DNA from: a virus
IMG/VR virus record: IMGVR_UViG_3300015262_000021
Coordinates: 1 to 36,210 of that record
Strand: one strand, 5' to 3'
Length of the DNA: 36,210 nucleotides
Shown: in pieces, positions 6,708 through 13,855 of the stretch
Layout: every line of letters begins with the position of its first letter
Numbering within the stretch: position 1 is the stretch's first letter
Made by a program: the position numbers and the translations under genes
The notes under the pieces: generated by a model
What the model was told of the DNA's origin: nothing
The model's database searches: none
What the model saw: the letters and a program-made list of their open reading frames with translations, nothing else

Positions 6708-8173
6708 TTACCGGCCTCCCGGTACGAGGCGCGGATGATGGTCATGGCGATCTCGTTGTCGAGCCCGGCGCGGACGGCCGCCTTACGGAAGGCGTCGGCG
6801 ACGGTCCTCGGTTCGACGTTGGCCTCCCGGCCGGCCTCGAACCCGTTCTTCGCCGCCCACCGGAGCAGCCCGGCAGTATCTGCTCCAGCCGCCCCCGCGA
6901 CCTTCGTCACCAGTGCTCTCAGTCGCCTCGCGGGGTGCACGTAGGTGCGCGTCCGTGTTGCCTGCCCCTGCCCGCGCCGCTCCTCGGCGGTGTCGCCTCC
7001 GGTGGCTTGCCGGACGTCGTCGAGTACAGCGGCGGGCAGCGCGCGTGCGGCGGTTGTGGCCTCTGGGCGGTCGTGCGCGGCCCGGATGATGTCGCGTGAC
7101 GCCTCGGACTCGCTGCCGCCGTGATGGAGCGCGGCGAACAGCTGGCCCGGAGAGAGGACGTGCCCGATGGCCGACGGGGTGATGCCCGGGAAGTTGTCGG
7201 TGCGGATGGTGACTGCGGCCCCACCCTTGTGGACAGCGACACCGTCTCTTGAGCAGCCGTCGGTCCAGCCGGGCCGGAGCCAGCGCTGGCAGCCGCCGCC
7301 GCAGTACGAGCAGCTTCCGGGGTACTGCTCGGCATAGGTGGCGCCGACGTACTCCAGGATTTCGCCGCAGCACTCGTGATCGCCGAGGATCTCCATGGGG
7401 CCACGTCCGCCCGGCGTCTGGGCGGTCTTCGGGCGCTCCGCCCGCGGCGTTGCGGCGGGCGGTGTCCTCTTCTTCGGCTTGGGCGCGAGGCGCGCGGCGA
7501 GTTCGAGGGCCTGCTCCAGGCTGTAGCGCGGCCCTCCGTCGCGGACGACGCGGCACATGGTCGGCGTGCGGCCGGGCTTCCGGTTGATCGTGCCTGGCAC
7601 CCGGAGTACGCGGGCGAGATCCTTCACGCCGGTGCCGTAGCCGACGCCCATCTTCTTCGCACCGCTGAGGTAGATCGACTGCCAGGCCGACGAGAGTTCG
7701 ACCGCGGCCTCGAAGGTGATGTCCTCGCCGATGACGACGGGCCGTCCGAACTCGTGCCAGTTGTAGAGGCCGCCGCCGGAATGTTCCTCCCGGGTCGCTT
7801 CCGGCAGGCCGCCGAAGAGGGGGATGTCCCGGGCTTCATCGGCCGAGGCCGGGAGGTTTTCGGCCTTGTGCAGATCGTTGCCGAAGTCGATGTCCGACCA
7901 CAGGCCGAACATGGCCACGGAGTCCCGTGCGCTACCGCGAGTCCCCTTCGGAAAACGGCCGTTGACCGTGGTGACGCGGCAGTAGATGCCCTCGACTCCA
8001 GCGCGGTCCTGCTCAAGGACCCAGGCGACCGCGTGGTCCAGGTCGTCGGTCTGGATGCCGGTCCAGTTGCCCTTGCAGCAGATGGAGACGAGGCCGGCGG
8101 CGCCGAAGCGGGGGGAGAGCCAGGCGCGGACGATGCCCGAGTCCGCGGCCAGCTGCTCGACAGGGTTGTTCAC
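6704..8173 (-). CDS. Bifunctional primase-polymerase (AEP superfamily)
   Basis: The 489-residue product starts at GTG 8173 behind GAGGGA. The acidic motif MFGLWSDIDFGND holds the D-x-D metal pair (about 93-98), and KDLARVLRVPGTINRKPG (185-201) is the strand-turn typical of primase-polymerases of actinobacterial phages and plasmids. A cysteine-rich stretch follows (CSYCGGGCQRW and DGCSRDG), possibly a zinc site. The C-terminal 70 residues look helical, like a primase C-terminal domain. It would make primers and perhaps short DNA strands at the origin. No separate DNA polymerase is seen, so host enzymes probably extend the strands. Its stop overlaps the helicase start. Confidence 0.85.
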   Translation of the reverse strand: MNNPVEQLAADSGIVRAWLSPRFGAAGLVSICCKGNWTGIQTDDLDHAVAWVLEQDRAGVEGIYCRVTTVNGRFPKGTRGSARDSVAMFGLWSDIDFGNDLHKAENLPASADEARDIPLFGGLPEATREEHSGGGLYNWHEFGRPVVIGEDITFEAAVELSSAWQSIYLSGAKKMGVGYGTGVKDLARVLRVPGTINRKPGRTPTMCRVVRDGGPRYSLEQALELAARLAPKPKKRTPPAATPRAERPKTAQTPGGRGPMEILGDHECCGEILEYVGATYAEQYPGSCSYCGGGCQRWLRPGWTDGCSRDGVAVHKGGAAVTIRTDNFPGITPSAIGHVLSPGQLFAALHHGGSESEASRDIIRAAHDRPEATTAARALPAAVLDDVRQATGGDTAEERRGQGQATRTRTYVHPARRLRALVTKVAGAAGADTAGLLRWAAKNGFEAGREANVEPRTVADAFRKAAVRAGLDNEIAMTIIRASYREAGK

Positions 8174-8214
8174 GAACGTGTCCCTCGTACTGGATCTGGT
8201 GGTGGTCCGTGAAG

Positions 8215-8249
8215 CCGGGGGCGGGTCGGGGGGAATGACCCGCCCCCGG
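8215..8249. terminator. Strong 13-bp hairpin upstream of the primase-polymerase
   Basis: Positions 8215-8227 and 8237-8249 are perfectly complementary (13 base pairs) around a 9-base loop. The hairpin fills the only sizeable gap in the upper early operon and lacks a T-run. It may end part of the transcription, act as an attenuator, or protect a processed mRNA end. Confidence 0.55.
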
Positions 8250-8256
8250 CGGCCTG

Positions 8257-9066
8257 TCAGCCGGTGCCGTCCGGGTCGTCCTGGCGGTGGATCCACTCAC
8301 TGTGCGGCTCGGTCTCCGCGCACTGCGGATAGGTGCAGTGAGGCCAGGGGTCGCCGAGAGCGGGCCCGCGGCGGGCTCGTTGCAGCGCCTCCTCCTTGGT
8401 GAGCCCGTCGGTGGAGAACATGTCGGTGTAGGCGTTGCCGCCGGTCGTCGCGCCGTCCGCGCCGTAGGTGGGGATGTCCCTGAGCTTGTCGCCCCAGATC
8501 TCCCGCATCGCGTGCCCGAACGCCGGAAGGCTGTTGTCCATGAACTCCTTCGCCCACGGGCTGGACATGAGCAGGAGCGGCAACCGGTCACGGGAGATCA
8601 GCCAGTCCCCGGCTGTCCCCCAGCGCCCACCGAGGGCGTCCGGCTTCGCTTCCGGGTCCTCCATGACGAGGTCGAGGCGCAGGTCGATGTAGTCGAGCAT
8701 GCATTCCCAGCCGAGTCGGCCATCACCGCGTTCCTCGTCGTGGACACGCTGGTCCCGAATCGCGAAGTCCTCCTGAAGCTGGGCCCACTTGTGGGCTTTG
8801 TGCAGGGGCCAGCCGAGACTCTCGGCGACGTCGGAGAGAAGGAGGTACTCCTCGTCCTCGGTGACGTAGACGATTGGCGCCTCCCCGAAGCCGGCCAGGT
8901 CGATGAAGGTCCCGGCAGGGAAGGGGGCGAGCCTCTTGACGGCGTTGATGCGTTCCAGCGCTTCGATCACGCGCGGGGTCTGCTCGTGCGGGCCGTCGTT
9001 GCAGAGCAGTGCGTCGTGCTTGGCGACAACCCGTTCGGCGAACAGGGTGTGGATGGAGAAGATCAC
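8257..9066 (-). CDS. Hypothetical early protein, weakly antirepressor-like, 269 aa
   Basis: The GTG at 9066 overlaps the previous stop as GTGA. The stretch APIVYVTEDEEYLLLSDVAE followed by SLGWPLHKAHKW resembles the start of Bro-N or P22-type antirepressor domains, in which a strand pair leads into a helix ending in a glycine-tryptophan turn. The middle contains LISRDRLPLLLMSSPWAKEF, and the C-terminus has a lone cysteine pair (HCTYPQCAETEP). I cannot place it firmly; the antirepressor likeness is weak and is inference. It is expressed with the replication genes, and a 13-bp hairpin lies downstream of its stop. Confidence 0.6.
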   Translation of the reverse strand: MIFSIHTLFAERVVAKHDALLCNDGPHEQTPRVIEALERINAVKRLAPFPAGTFIDLAGFGEAPIVYVTEDEEYLLLSDVAESLGWPLHKAHKWAQLQEDFAIRDQRVHDEERGDGRLGWECMLDYIDLRLDLVMEDPEAKPDALGGRWGTAGDWLISRDRLPLLLMSSPWAKEFMDNSLPAFGHAMREIWGDKLRDIPTYGADGATTGGNAYTDMFSTDGLTKEEALQRARRGPALGDPWPHCTYPQCAETEPHSEWIHRQDDPDGTG

Positions 9067-9830
9067 GACGTTCCCTCCTGCTTCTGCAGCTGGTCGAGGA
9101 CGTAGGCCGCGTGGTTCATGCGGCTGGCGAACTGGTGGAACTCATCGGCCTTGCGGCGGAGCTCGTCCGGGTCGGCGGTGCGCAGGACGGTGGTGTCGGA
9201 CTTCAGGTCGAAGGTGAACACCACGGCCTTCACGGGCTCGTCGGGCTCGGCGTACACCTCGACGACCAGGCGCCCGTCCTCGTCCGTGCCCAGGTCGGCC
9301 AGTTCAGCAGCGCAGACGTCGTCCTGCGCGCAGAACCCGGTGCAGTCGGGCACCCGGTGCCCTTCCTCGACCACGACCGGGTCCGGGCCGGGGAGGTCCA
9401 GCACCTCGACAGTTCCGGTGAGGTCGAGAGACCAGTCCATCCACGCCTCGTGCAGCCGCTTCTCGCAGGCCAGCCAGGTATCCATGGCGCTGGACGCGTT
9501 ACGGAACGCGATGCTGCGCGGGTCGTCCCACGGCAGGCCGGCAACCGCCTGGTAGTCGGCGGCGGTGACGGTCGCGTCGAACCGTGCGATGGCCTGCTTC
9601 CACGGCCCGTGCAGCAGGTTGTAGAGGTCTTCGACGTGGTCGCGCGGTTCGTCGGTGCTGCCGGACTCGATCTCCAGTCGACGGAGGGAGTGTCCGGACA
9701 CCTCGTACTTCTTGGCGTAGCCGGCGGTCGCCCGGTTGTAGACCTCGACCGGGGACGGGGCGGGCACGTAGCGGTAGGGGGCCAGGCGGCCGGGGATACC
9801 GGCCGCCTGCGCCAAGGTCAGGACCGTCAC
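9063..9830 (-). CDS. Hypothetical early protein, 255 aa
   Basis: Four-base overlaps at both ends (GTGA at 9830 and 9066) show that this gene is part of the early operon. The product is acidic, with a helical N-terminal half, a central cysteine cluster in DCTGFCAQDDVCAAELADLG, a beta-rich segment (VVEVYAEPDEPVKAVVFTFD) and a C-terminal helix. No catalytic motif is visible and I do not recognise the family. The cysteines could bind metal, but their spacing matches no named site I can identify. Confidence 0.62.
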   Translation of the reverse strand: MTVLTLAQAAGIPGRLAPYRYVPAPSPVEVYNRATAGYAKKYEVSGHSLRRLEIESGSTDEPRDHVEDLYNLLHGPWKQAIARFDATVTAADYQAVAGLPWDDPRSIAFRNASSAMDTWLACEKRLHEAWMDWSLDLTGTVEVLDLPGPDPVVVEEGHRVPDCTGFCAQDDVCAAELADLGTDEDGRLVVEVYAEPDEPVKAVVFTFDLKSDTTVLRTADPDELRRKADEFHQFASRMNHAAYVLDQLQKQEGTS

Positions 9831-10237
9831 GCCGCCACCTCGTCGAGGTTGGGGCCGACGAAGACGGTGTGGCTCAGCTCGGGCGGGAAGAGGTCCGTCG
9901 GCAGGCCGAGGTGCATGGCGATCAGGTAGCGCACGTAGACGTCGTGTGCGATCTCGGTGGCGTCGCTGCGGATGTGCAGCGTGGCGTCCTTCGGACGGCT
10001 GACGAGGTAGCCGAAGAAGTAGCTGGTGTCCACGTCTGCGAAGTTGTCGCTGGACAGGTCGACCGGCTTGCCGATCTTTGCGTTGGTGCGGGCGAGCAGT
10101 ACGGGCAGGGGCAGGTCGCAGACCTGCTCAGCCGTGAGGGACTCGACCTCGGGGGCGATGCGGACCTGAACCGCATCGTCCGCCGGGTGCCCCTGGGGTG
10201 CTCCCTCGACTGTTGCCCGTGCGTGTACCGTGTTCAT
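9827..10237 (-). CDS. Hypothetical early protein, 136 aa
   Basis: I chose ATG 10237 because GGAAAGAG precedes it and because the longer upstream frame is low-complexity and overlaps the excisionase-like gene. The product contains TAEQVCDLPLPVLLARTNAK and then VDTSYFFGYLVSRPKDATLH, with a conserved-looking aromatic core, and ends in LPPELSHTVFVGPNLDEVAA-like sequence. No known domain is recognised. A 13-base palindrome sits two bases upstream of the start codon, between it and the ribosome binding site, so translation or transcription of this gene may be controlled there. Confidence 0.6.
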   Translation of the reverse strand: MNTVHARATVEGAPQGHPADDAVQVRIAPEVESLTAEQVCDLPLPVLLARTNAKIGKPVDLSSDNFADVDTSYFFGYLVSRPKDATLHIRSDATEIAHDVYVRYLIAMHLGLPTDLFPPELSHTVFVGPNLDEVAA

Positions 10238-10238
10238 C

Positions 10239-10251
10239 GAGAACCGTTCTC
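10239..10251. promoter_or_regulatory. Palindrome at a translation start
   Basis: GAGAAC (10239-10244), a central C and GTTCTC (10246-10251) form a perfect inverted repeat. On the minus strand it lies between the GGAAAG ribosome binding site and the ATG at 10237. It could be a small operator or an RNA hairpin limiting initiation. Confidence 0.4.
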
Positions 10252-10270
10252 TTTCCGGCGGCGGCGCTGA

Positions 10271-10360
10271 TGGGGTGGCTAGACCCCGGGCGTCGCCGTC
10301 TTGCTTGTCAGAGCTGGGGAATGGGGCTGTTCTCTGGCGGGGCCGGGTGGCTAGACCCGG
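10271..10360. repeat. Two GGCTAG-loop hairpins with a shared stem
   Basis: GGGGT-GGCTAG-ACCCC (10272-10287) and CCGGGT-GGCTAG-ACCCGG (10343-10360) share a loop and an inner GGGT/ACCC stem. The outer pair differs in a compensating way (G-C versus C-G). One copy lies after the excisionase-like gene and the other inside its 3' end, with 72 bases between copies. They may be protein binding sites or paired RNA structures. Confidence 0.5.
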
Positions 10361-10604
10361 TCCCGTCGCAGTTGGGGTCGATCCCCAGGGCGCGCAGGAG
10401 GTCTGCGCGAGTGACTCGGTAGGTGCGCCCGACCCGCATGATGCGGACGGGGTACTCGCCACGCTTGGCGAGGTCGAACCCCTTGGTCCGCCCCAGCAGC
10501 AGGGCGCGGTTCGAGGTCTCCAGGTCGAACGCGACCGGCAGAGCGAGCAGCTCTGAAAGCTGCATGCCGCGCTCGGCGGGCCTCTCTGTGGTCTGTGCCG
10601 TCAT
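10308..10604 (-). CDS. Excisionase-like winged-helix DNA-binding protein
   Basis: The 98-residue product starts at ATG 10604 with GAGG seven bases upstream. Residues 24-75 follow the MerR/excisionase layout: TSNRALLLGRTKGFDLAKRG is the HTH, then YPVRIMRVGRTYRVTRADLL is the wing and closing helix. Small proteins of this type act as recombination directionality factors or plasmid excisionases in actinomycete elements such as pSAM2. It is the first gene of the leftward operon and faces away from the repressor and integrase, which fits an early Xis. A general Cro-like regulator is the alternative. Confidence 0.68.
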   Translation of the reverse strand: MTAQTTERPAERGMQLSELLALPVAFDLETSNRALLLGRTKGFDLAKRGEYPVRIMRVGRTYRVTRADLLRALGIDPNCDGTGSSHPAPPENSPIPQL

Positions 10605-10725
10605 CTCTTCCTCATCTGGGCGTGCGATGGGTCGTGGCGCGTTTCGCGCCGGCCGGGCAGCTCGCACTCACCGGCTTCAGTCTGGGACGGCCGAGATGTT
10701 GATGCCGTCCTGGACTGGTGTGACG

Positions 10726-10753
10726 ACTGTACTCAGCTGGGAGGGCGAGTCAA
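10726..10753 (-). promoter_or_regulatory. Leftward early promoter
   Basis: On the minus strand TTGACT (10753-10748) and TACAGT (10731-10726) are 16 bases apart, close to the housekeeping sigma consensus. Transcription would start near 10719, on top of the GGACTG half-site at 10712-10717, and enter the excisionase-like gene and the replication operon. Confidence 0.6.
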
Positions 10754-10832
10754 GTCGTTCTCGGCTTAACTTCTTCAGTCCGTGCTGGACTGTGACAATC
10801 CGGCCGACTCTCTGTGGGCTGGCGCGTAGGTG

Positions 10833-10863
10833 TTGCGATCAGTCGGTGAGGGGCTGCTAGGTT
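10833..10863 (+). promoter_or_regulatory. Possible repressor promoter for a leaderless mRNA
   Basis: TTGCGA (10833-10838) and TAGGTT (10858-10863) lie 19 bases apart. A start 6-7 bases after the -10 box would coincide with the ATG at 10870, and no well-placed ribosome binding site precedes that ATG. Leaderless repressor mRNAs are common in actinomycete phages. The -35 match is weak. Confidence 0.35.
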
Positions 10864-10869
10864 CAGTCC

Positions 10870-11646
10870 ATGACGAACTATGACGCTCAGTCCGATGAGC
10901 GAGAGCCGGACGAGTTGGCCGAGCATGCGAGGCACACCGCAGCGGTCGACTACGAAGTGGACGAGCGGCTGGAGCCCACGGACCCAGCCGTAAACGCGAC
11001 TCGTGGTCAGCTCGGGGACGCCAGGAATATGGAGCTCTTGGCGAGCTTCAACCTTCGACGCATCCGCCAGGCCCTAGGACTTTCCCAACAGCAGGTCGCG
11101 GACAAGTTGGCGGAGAAACCGGACCGGGTCAGGCTCAGTCAGTCGCAGCTTGCGAAAATGGAGCGCGGCGAGCGGCCCTGGCGCCTCAACGAGATGTACG
11201 ACATCGCTAATGCCTTGGGGATCCATTACGTCGAGTTCTTCCACAGCCAGATGCGCGACGACAGCGCTGAACTCCAGGTTCTGGCCGCGCGACTTAAGCA
11301 TCAGGCCCTCTGGGAAGCCGCCGAACGGGTCGAAGAGGACTACAAGAAGGCCGTTCGTGCTGCCCTAGAGGCAGGTCGCAAACTCGTTCACACGGCGGCC
11401 TACTTCGGGATTAAGGACGAGAACGCGATGAACGTACTGGCATCTGAGGCCAGTCGAGCCGAAGAAGTTGAGTACATCGTCGAAGAGATCAACGACCCCA
11501 ATCCGCGCATCAGCATCGAGGAAAGCCGGGAACGGGGGCGCAAGTTTGAGGAAAGCCAGGCTCGCCACCGGGCATTGGCTGAGGAAGAATGGGAGCGACT
11601 GGTCCGAGAGGTTGAGGAACTGAAGAAGCAAGACAAGGGTGAGTAG
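10870..11646 (+). CDS. XRE-family repressor, candidate lysogeny regulator
   Basis: The 258-residue product has an acidic N-terminal extension of about 55 residues. An XRE helix-turn-helix follows at about 60-124: LRRIRQALGLSQQQVADKLA, then LSQSQLAKMERGERPW. The C-terminal half is strongly helical and charged, likely a coiled coil for dimerisation; there is no visible LexA-type self-cleavage domain. It is divergent from the early operon across a region of repeated half-sites and lies 23 bases upstream of the integrase on the same strand. A prophage repressor co-transcribed with int is the simplest reading. The start ATG appears leaderless. Confidence 0.8.
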   Translation: MTNYDAQSDEREPDELAEHARHTAAVDYEVDERLEPTDPAVNATRGQLGDARNMELLASFNLRRIRQALGLSQQQVADKLAEKPDRVRLSQSQLAKMERGERPWRLNEMYDIANALGIHYVEFFHSQMRDDSAELQVLAARLKHQALWEAAERVEEDYKKAVRAALEAGRKLVHTAAYFGIKDENAMNVLASEASRAEEVEYIVEEINDPNPRISIEESRERGRKFEESQARHRALAEEEWERLVREVEELKKQDKGE

Positions 11647-11669
11647 CTTCAATCACCGAAGGGGGATTC

Positions 11670-13208
11670 ATGCCTGCATCTCGCCGCGCTGGCGGCATCA
11701 CAAAACGCTGCGAGTGCCGCGGCCCGGACGGCAAGCGACTCGGTACGAAGTGTCCCCAGCTGTCGAAGCGCTCGCACGGCACCCACCAGCTCCGCCAGGA
11801 ACTCCCCGTGGACGCTGAAGGCGGCCGCCGCACGTTCCGCCGCACCGGCTACGCCAGCGTCAAGGACGCGCAGACCGACCTCGACCGTATCCGCGCCATC
11901 CTCGACCTGGCCGGCGACGACGAGGACGGGCAGCGGCGCGTCGGTGACCTGCTCGCCGAGCTGCAGGCGACGCGTGGGCCCATCCCCGAGCCGGCCGAGG
12001 TGTCCCGGAAGCTGGGCGTCGGCGTGCCGCTCGACGGGAAGATGACGGTGGCCGAGTGGCTCGACGTCTGGCTGGCCGCCAAGAAGACGCGCAAGACGAC
12101 GACGAACAGCTACGCCTCGCACGTCCGCGTCCATCTGAAGCCGCGCGTCGGGCACTTGCGCCTCGACCGGCTCAACGTCGGTCATCTGGTGGAGATGTTC
12201 GACGGCATCGACGAGGACAGCGAGACCATCGCCGCGGAGAACGCGGCACGCCGCGAGCAGGAAGCGCGCTGCACGCGCGGCCGTCCTGGCGTACCGAAGG
12301 TCAGCGAGCGGGCGGCGCTCGCCGCCGAGCGGGCCCGGCTGGCGGAGATGCCCCCGTACCGGCGCATCACGGGTCCCGCGTCGAAGCAGTCCATCCGACG
12401 CACGCTGCGGACCGCTTTGAACGCGGCGATCGCGCGGCAGCTCGTCACCTTCAATGCCGCGTCCCATGTCGAGTTGGAGTCGGGGCGCCGGCCGAAGCCG
12501 CAGTTGTGGACCGAGGAGCGGGTGCAGCGCTGGCGGGAGACGGGCGAGAAGCCGGGCCCGGTCATGGTGTGGACACCTGCCCAGTTCGGCGCGTTCCTCG
12601 ACGCGGCCGAGGGCGAGCGCCTGTACGCCTTCTTTCACCTGGTCGGCTTCCGCGGCCTGCGCCGCGGCGAGGGCGTCGGGCAGGACTGGTCCAATGTGAA
12701 GCTGGACGAGGGGCTGCTCACCGTCGCGAAGGAGATCGTCGTCGACGGTTGGACTCCCGTGGAGACGGAGCCCAAGACGGACGGCAGCGCGGGCACGATC
12801 GGCCTGGACAGCGTCACGGTGCAGATGCTGCGCGAGCACCGGGCCAGGCAGCTGCAGGAGAAGGAGGCGGCCGGCGCCAAGTGGGTGGAGACGGGCAAGG
12901 TCTTTACGACGGAGCTAGGGGAGTGGCTGCACCCCGACGTCGTCAGCAAGACGTTCCGCCGGATCTGCGCGGGCACGGATCTACCGCCGATCAACCTGCG
13001 GGACCTACGGCACGTGTCGGCGACCGTGCAGCACGCGGGCGGCGGCGACCTGCACTCGATCAAGGAGACCCTGCGGCACTCCACCATCACGCTGACCTCA
13101 GACACGTACACGAGCCTGCTGCCCGAGGTGGACAAAGAGATCGCCGAGAAGGCTGCCGCCCTTGTCCCACGGGCCCGCAGGGGTGACGCCAAGGCGCCTG
13201 CGGAGTAG
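11670..13208 (+). CDS. int: Tyrosine recombinase integrase
   Basis: The 512-residue product starts at ATG 11670 behind GGGGGA. The N-terminus has a cysteine cluster (KRCECRGPDGKRLGTKCP), usual in actinobacterial integrases. A SAM-like core-binding region follows (about 125-270) with an inserted arginine- and glutamate-rich helix (185-230). The catalytic domain shows R331 in GFRGLRRGE, K369, the box R444-D-L-R447, H470 in LRHSTI and the nucleophile Y480 in SDTYTSLLPE. The first His of the usual H-x-x-R box is Arg here. The enzyme would recombine attP, lying just downstream, with a chromosomal tRNA-Lys gene. A terminator and arm sites follow its stop. Confidence 0.95.
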   Translation: MPASRRAGGITKRCECRGPDGKRLGTKCPQLSKRSHGTHQLRQELPVDAEGGRRTFRRTGYASVKDAQTDLDRIRAILDLAGDDEDGQRRVGDLLAELQATRGPIPEPAEVSRKLGVGVPLDGKMTVAEWLDVWLAAKKTRKTTTNSYASHVRVHLKPRVGHLRLDRLNVGHLVEMFDGIDEDSETIAAENAARREQEARCTRGRPGVPKVSERAALAAERARLAEMPPYRRITGPASKQSIRRTLRTALNAAIARQLVTFNAASHVELESGRRPKPQLWTEERVQRWRETGEKPGPVMVWTPAQFGAFLDAAEGERLYAFFHLVGFRGLRRGEGVGQDWSNVKLDEGLLTVAKEIVVDGWTPVETEPKTDGSAGTIGLDSVTVQMLREHRARQLQEKEAAGAKWVETGKVFTTELGEWLHPDVVSKTFRRICAGTDLPPINLRDLRHVSATVQHAGGGDLHSIKETLRHSTITLTSDTYTSLLPEVDKEIAEKAAALVPRARRGDAKAPAE

Positions 13209-13228
13209 CGTTGTTGGTGGACAGCATG

Positions 13229-13257
13229 AGGCCTCGTCACCGCAGGTGGCGGGGCCT
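13229..13257 (+). terminator. Integrase transcription terminator
   Basis: Positions 13229-13241 pair with 13245-13257 in a 13-base-pair stem, two of the pairs being G-T, with a GCA loop, followed by TTTCT. It lies 20 bases after the int stop and would separate int transcription from attP. Confidence 0.7.
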
Positions 13258-13260
13258 TTC

Positions 13261-13281
13261 TGCTCGCCCGCTGCTCGCCCG
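13261..13281 (+). repeat. Integrase arm-type sites, left (P) arm
   Basis: TGCTCGCCCG occurs at 13261-13270 and again at 13272-13281, a tandem pair with an 11-base period. An equivalent pair with the same 11-base period lies on the other side of the core at 13545-13565. Paired direct repeats flanking a core are the hallmark of arm sites bound by the N-terminal domain of tyrosine integrases. Confidence 0.65.
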
Positions 13282-13430
13282 AACGTTCCGGAAGTAGGCG
13301 ACACGGAACGGCACAGGGCGACAGATCGATGGGTATCCACAGTGTGGAGAACGGCCCTTGACCAGCACAGACCGGAGCGGCTCGCCACAGGGTGGCAGGG
13401 GGCGGAATAACCCGGTCCGATGGGTCCGCA

Positions 13431-13476
13431 GACTTTTAATCCATTGGTTGTGGGTTCGAGTCCCACACGGCCTACC
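13431..13476 (+). other. attP core: 3' part of tRNA-Lys(TTT)
   Basis: The segment reproduces a tRNA from the anticodon loop onward: CTTTTAA with anticodon TTT at 13435-13437, the T arm GTGGG-TTCGAGT-CCCAC at 13450-13466, the acceptor strand ACGGCCT at 13467-13473, discriminator A and CC. No matching 5' half (an AGGCCGT acceptor strand, D arm) lies upstream, and the anticodon stem does not close. This is therefore a phage-borne 3' tRNA copy that would restore the host tRNA-Lys gene on integration, not a working tRNA gene. It lies 220 bases after int. Confidence 0.85.
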
Positions 13477-13544
13477 GAAACACCCCCAGCTCAGAGGGAT
13501 TTGGCGTGGGGGCTCAGACGTTTTTCAGGGCCTCAGTGATCGTT

Positions 13545-13565
13545 AGCTCGCCCTATGCTCGCCCG
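13545..13565 (+). repeat. Integrase arm-type sites, right (P') arm
   Basis: AGCTCGCCCT (13545-13554) and TGCTCGCCCG (13556-13565) form a tandem pair with the same 11-base spacing and orientation as the left-arm pair. The second copy is identical to the left-arm units; the first differs at its two end bases. Together with the tRNA core they outline attP from about 13261 to 13565. Confidence 0.62.
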
Positions 13566-13591
13566 AAGTGCAAGCGATCAAGACATGGAGC

Positions 13592-13626
13592 GGCCCCCGG
13601 CCGGGCGTTGTCACGGGCCGGGGGCC
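13592..13626. terminator. Hairpin after the attP right arm
   Basis: GGCCCCCGGCC (13592-13602) pairs perfectly with GGCCGGGGGCC (13616-13626) around a 13-base loop. A second GC-rich stem, 13630-13637 with 13664-13671, lies between it and the stop of the leftward cargo gene at 13676. Both could end that operon before attP. No other feature is seen in 13477-13675 apart from the right arm sites. Confidence 0.5.
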
Positions 13627-13675
13627 TGTCCCGCCCGCCCCCAGAGCTCACGGGGTACAAGGACGGGCGGGGGCT

Positions 13676-13855
13676 TCAGGGTTTGGGTCGGTGGCATCCG
13701 CAGCCGCACCGGGGCTGCAGGAGGATGCCGCGGCTGTGGGGGAGCGGGATGTCCGCCGTCTGGCGGCACAGGTCGTGCACGTCCTCGTAGCCGGGCTGCT
13801 TCGCCAACTCGCACTCAGCCGACAGGGCGGGCGCCTCGGTGTTGAGGGGGTTCAC
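13676..13855 (-). CDS. Small cysteine-tailed protein in the GntR-controlled pair, 59 aa
   Basis: The GTG at 13855 overlaps the stop of the previous gene as GTGA. The protein ends in ILLQPRCGCGCHRPKP, a tight C-x-C-x-C-H cluster, and has two more cysteines at AECEL and HDLCRQTADIPLPHS. The cysteine-histidine pattern suggests metal binding. Similar small proteins occur beside GntR regulators in Streptomyces genomes and mobile elements, as far as I can recall; their function is not known to me. It is the second gene of a two-gene operon transcribed away from the regulator. Confidence 0.62.
   Translation of the reverse strand: MNPLNTEAPALSAECELAKQPGYEDVHDLCRQTADIPLPHSRGILLQPRCGCGCHRPKP

Larger units (their letters stand above)
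10605..10869. promoter_or_regulatory. Divergent lysogeny control region with repeated operator half-sites
   Basis: This 265-base gap separates the excisionase-like gene (minus) from the repressor (plus). The half-site TTCAGTCC or GGACTG recurs: TTCAGTCT at 10676-10683, GGACTG at 10712-10717, a full inverted repeat CAGTCC-N5-GGACTG at 10776-10792, and TTCAGTCC at 10862-10869 touching the repressor ATG. The site at 10712 lies at the predicted start of leftward transcription and the site at 10862 at the repressor start. This suggests that the XRE repressor shuts off early genes and regulates itself. Confidence 0.6.

Noticed and set aside
13431-13476. A functional phage-encoded tRNA-Lys gene
   Set aside because: Only the 3' part from the anticodon loop is present; no matching acceptor strand or D arm lies upstream and the anticodon stem does not pair.
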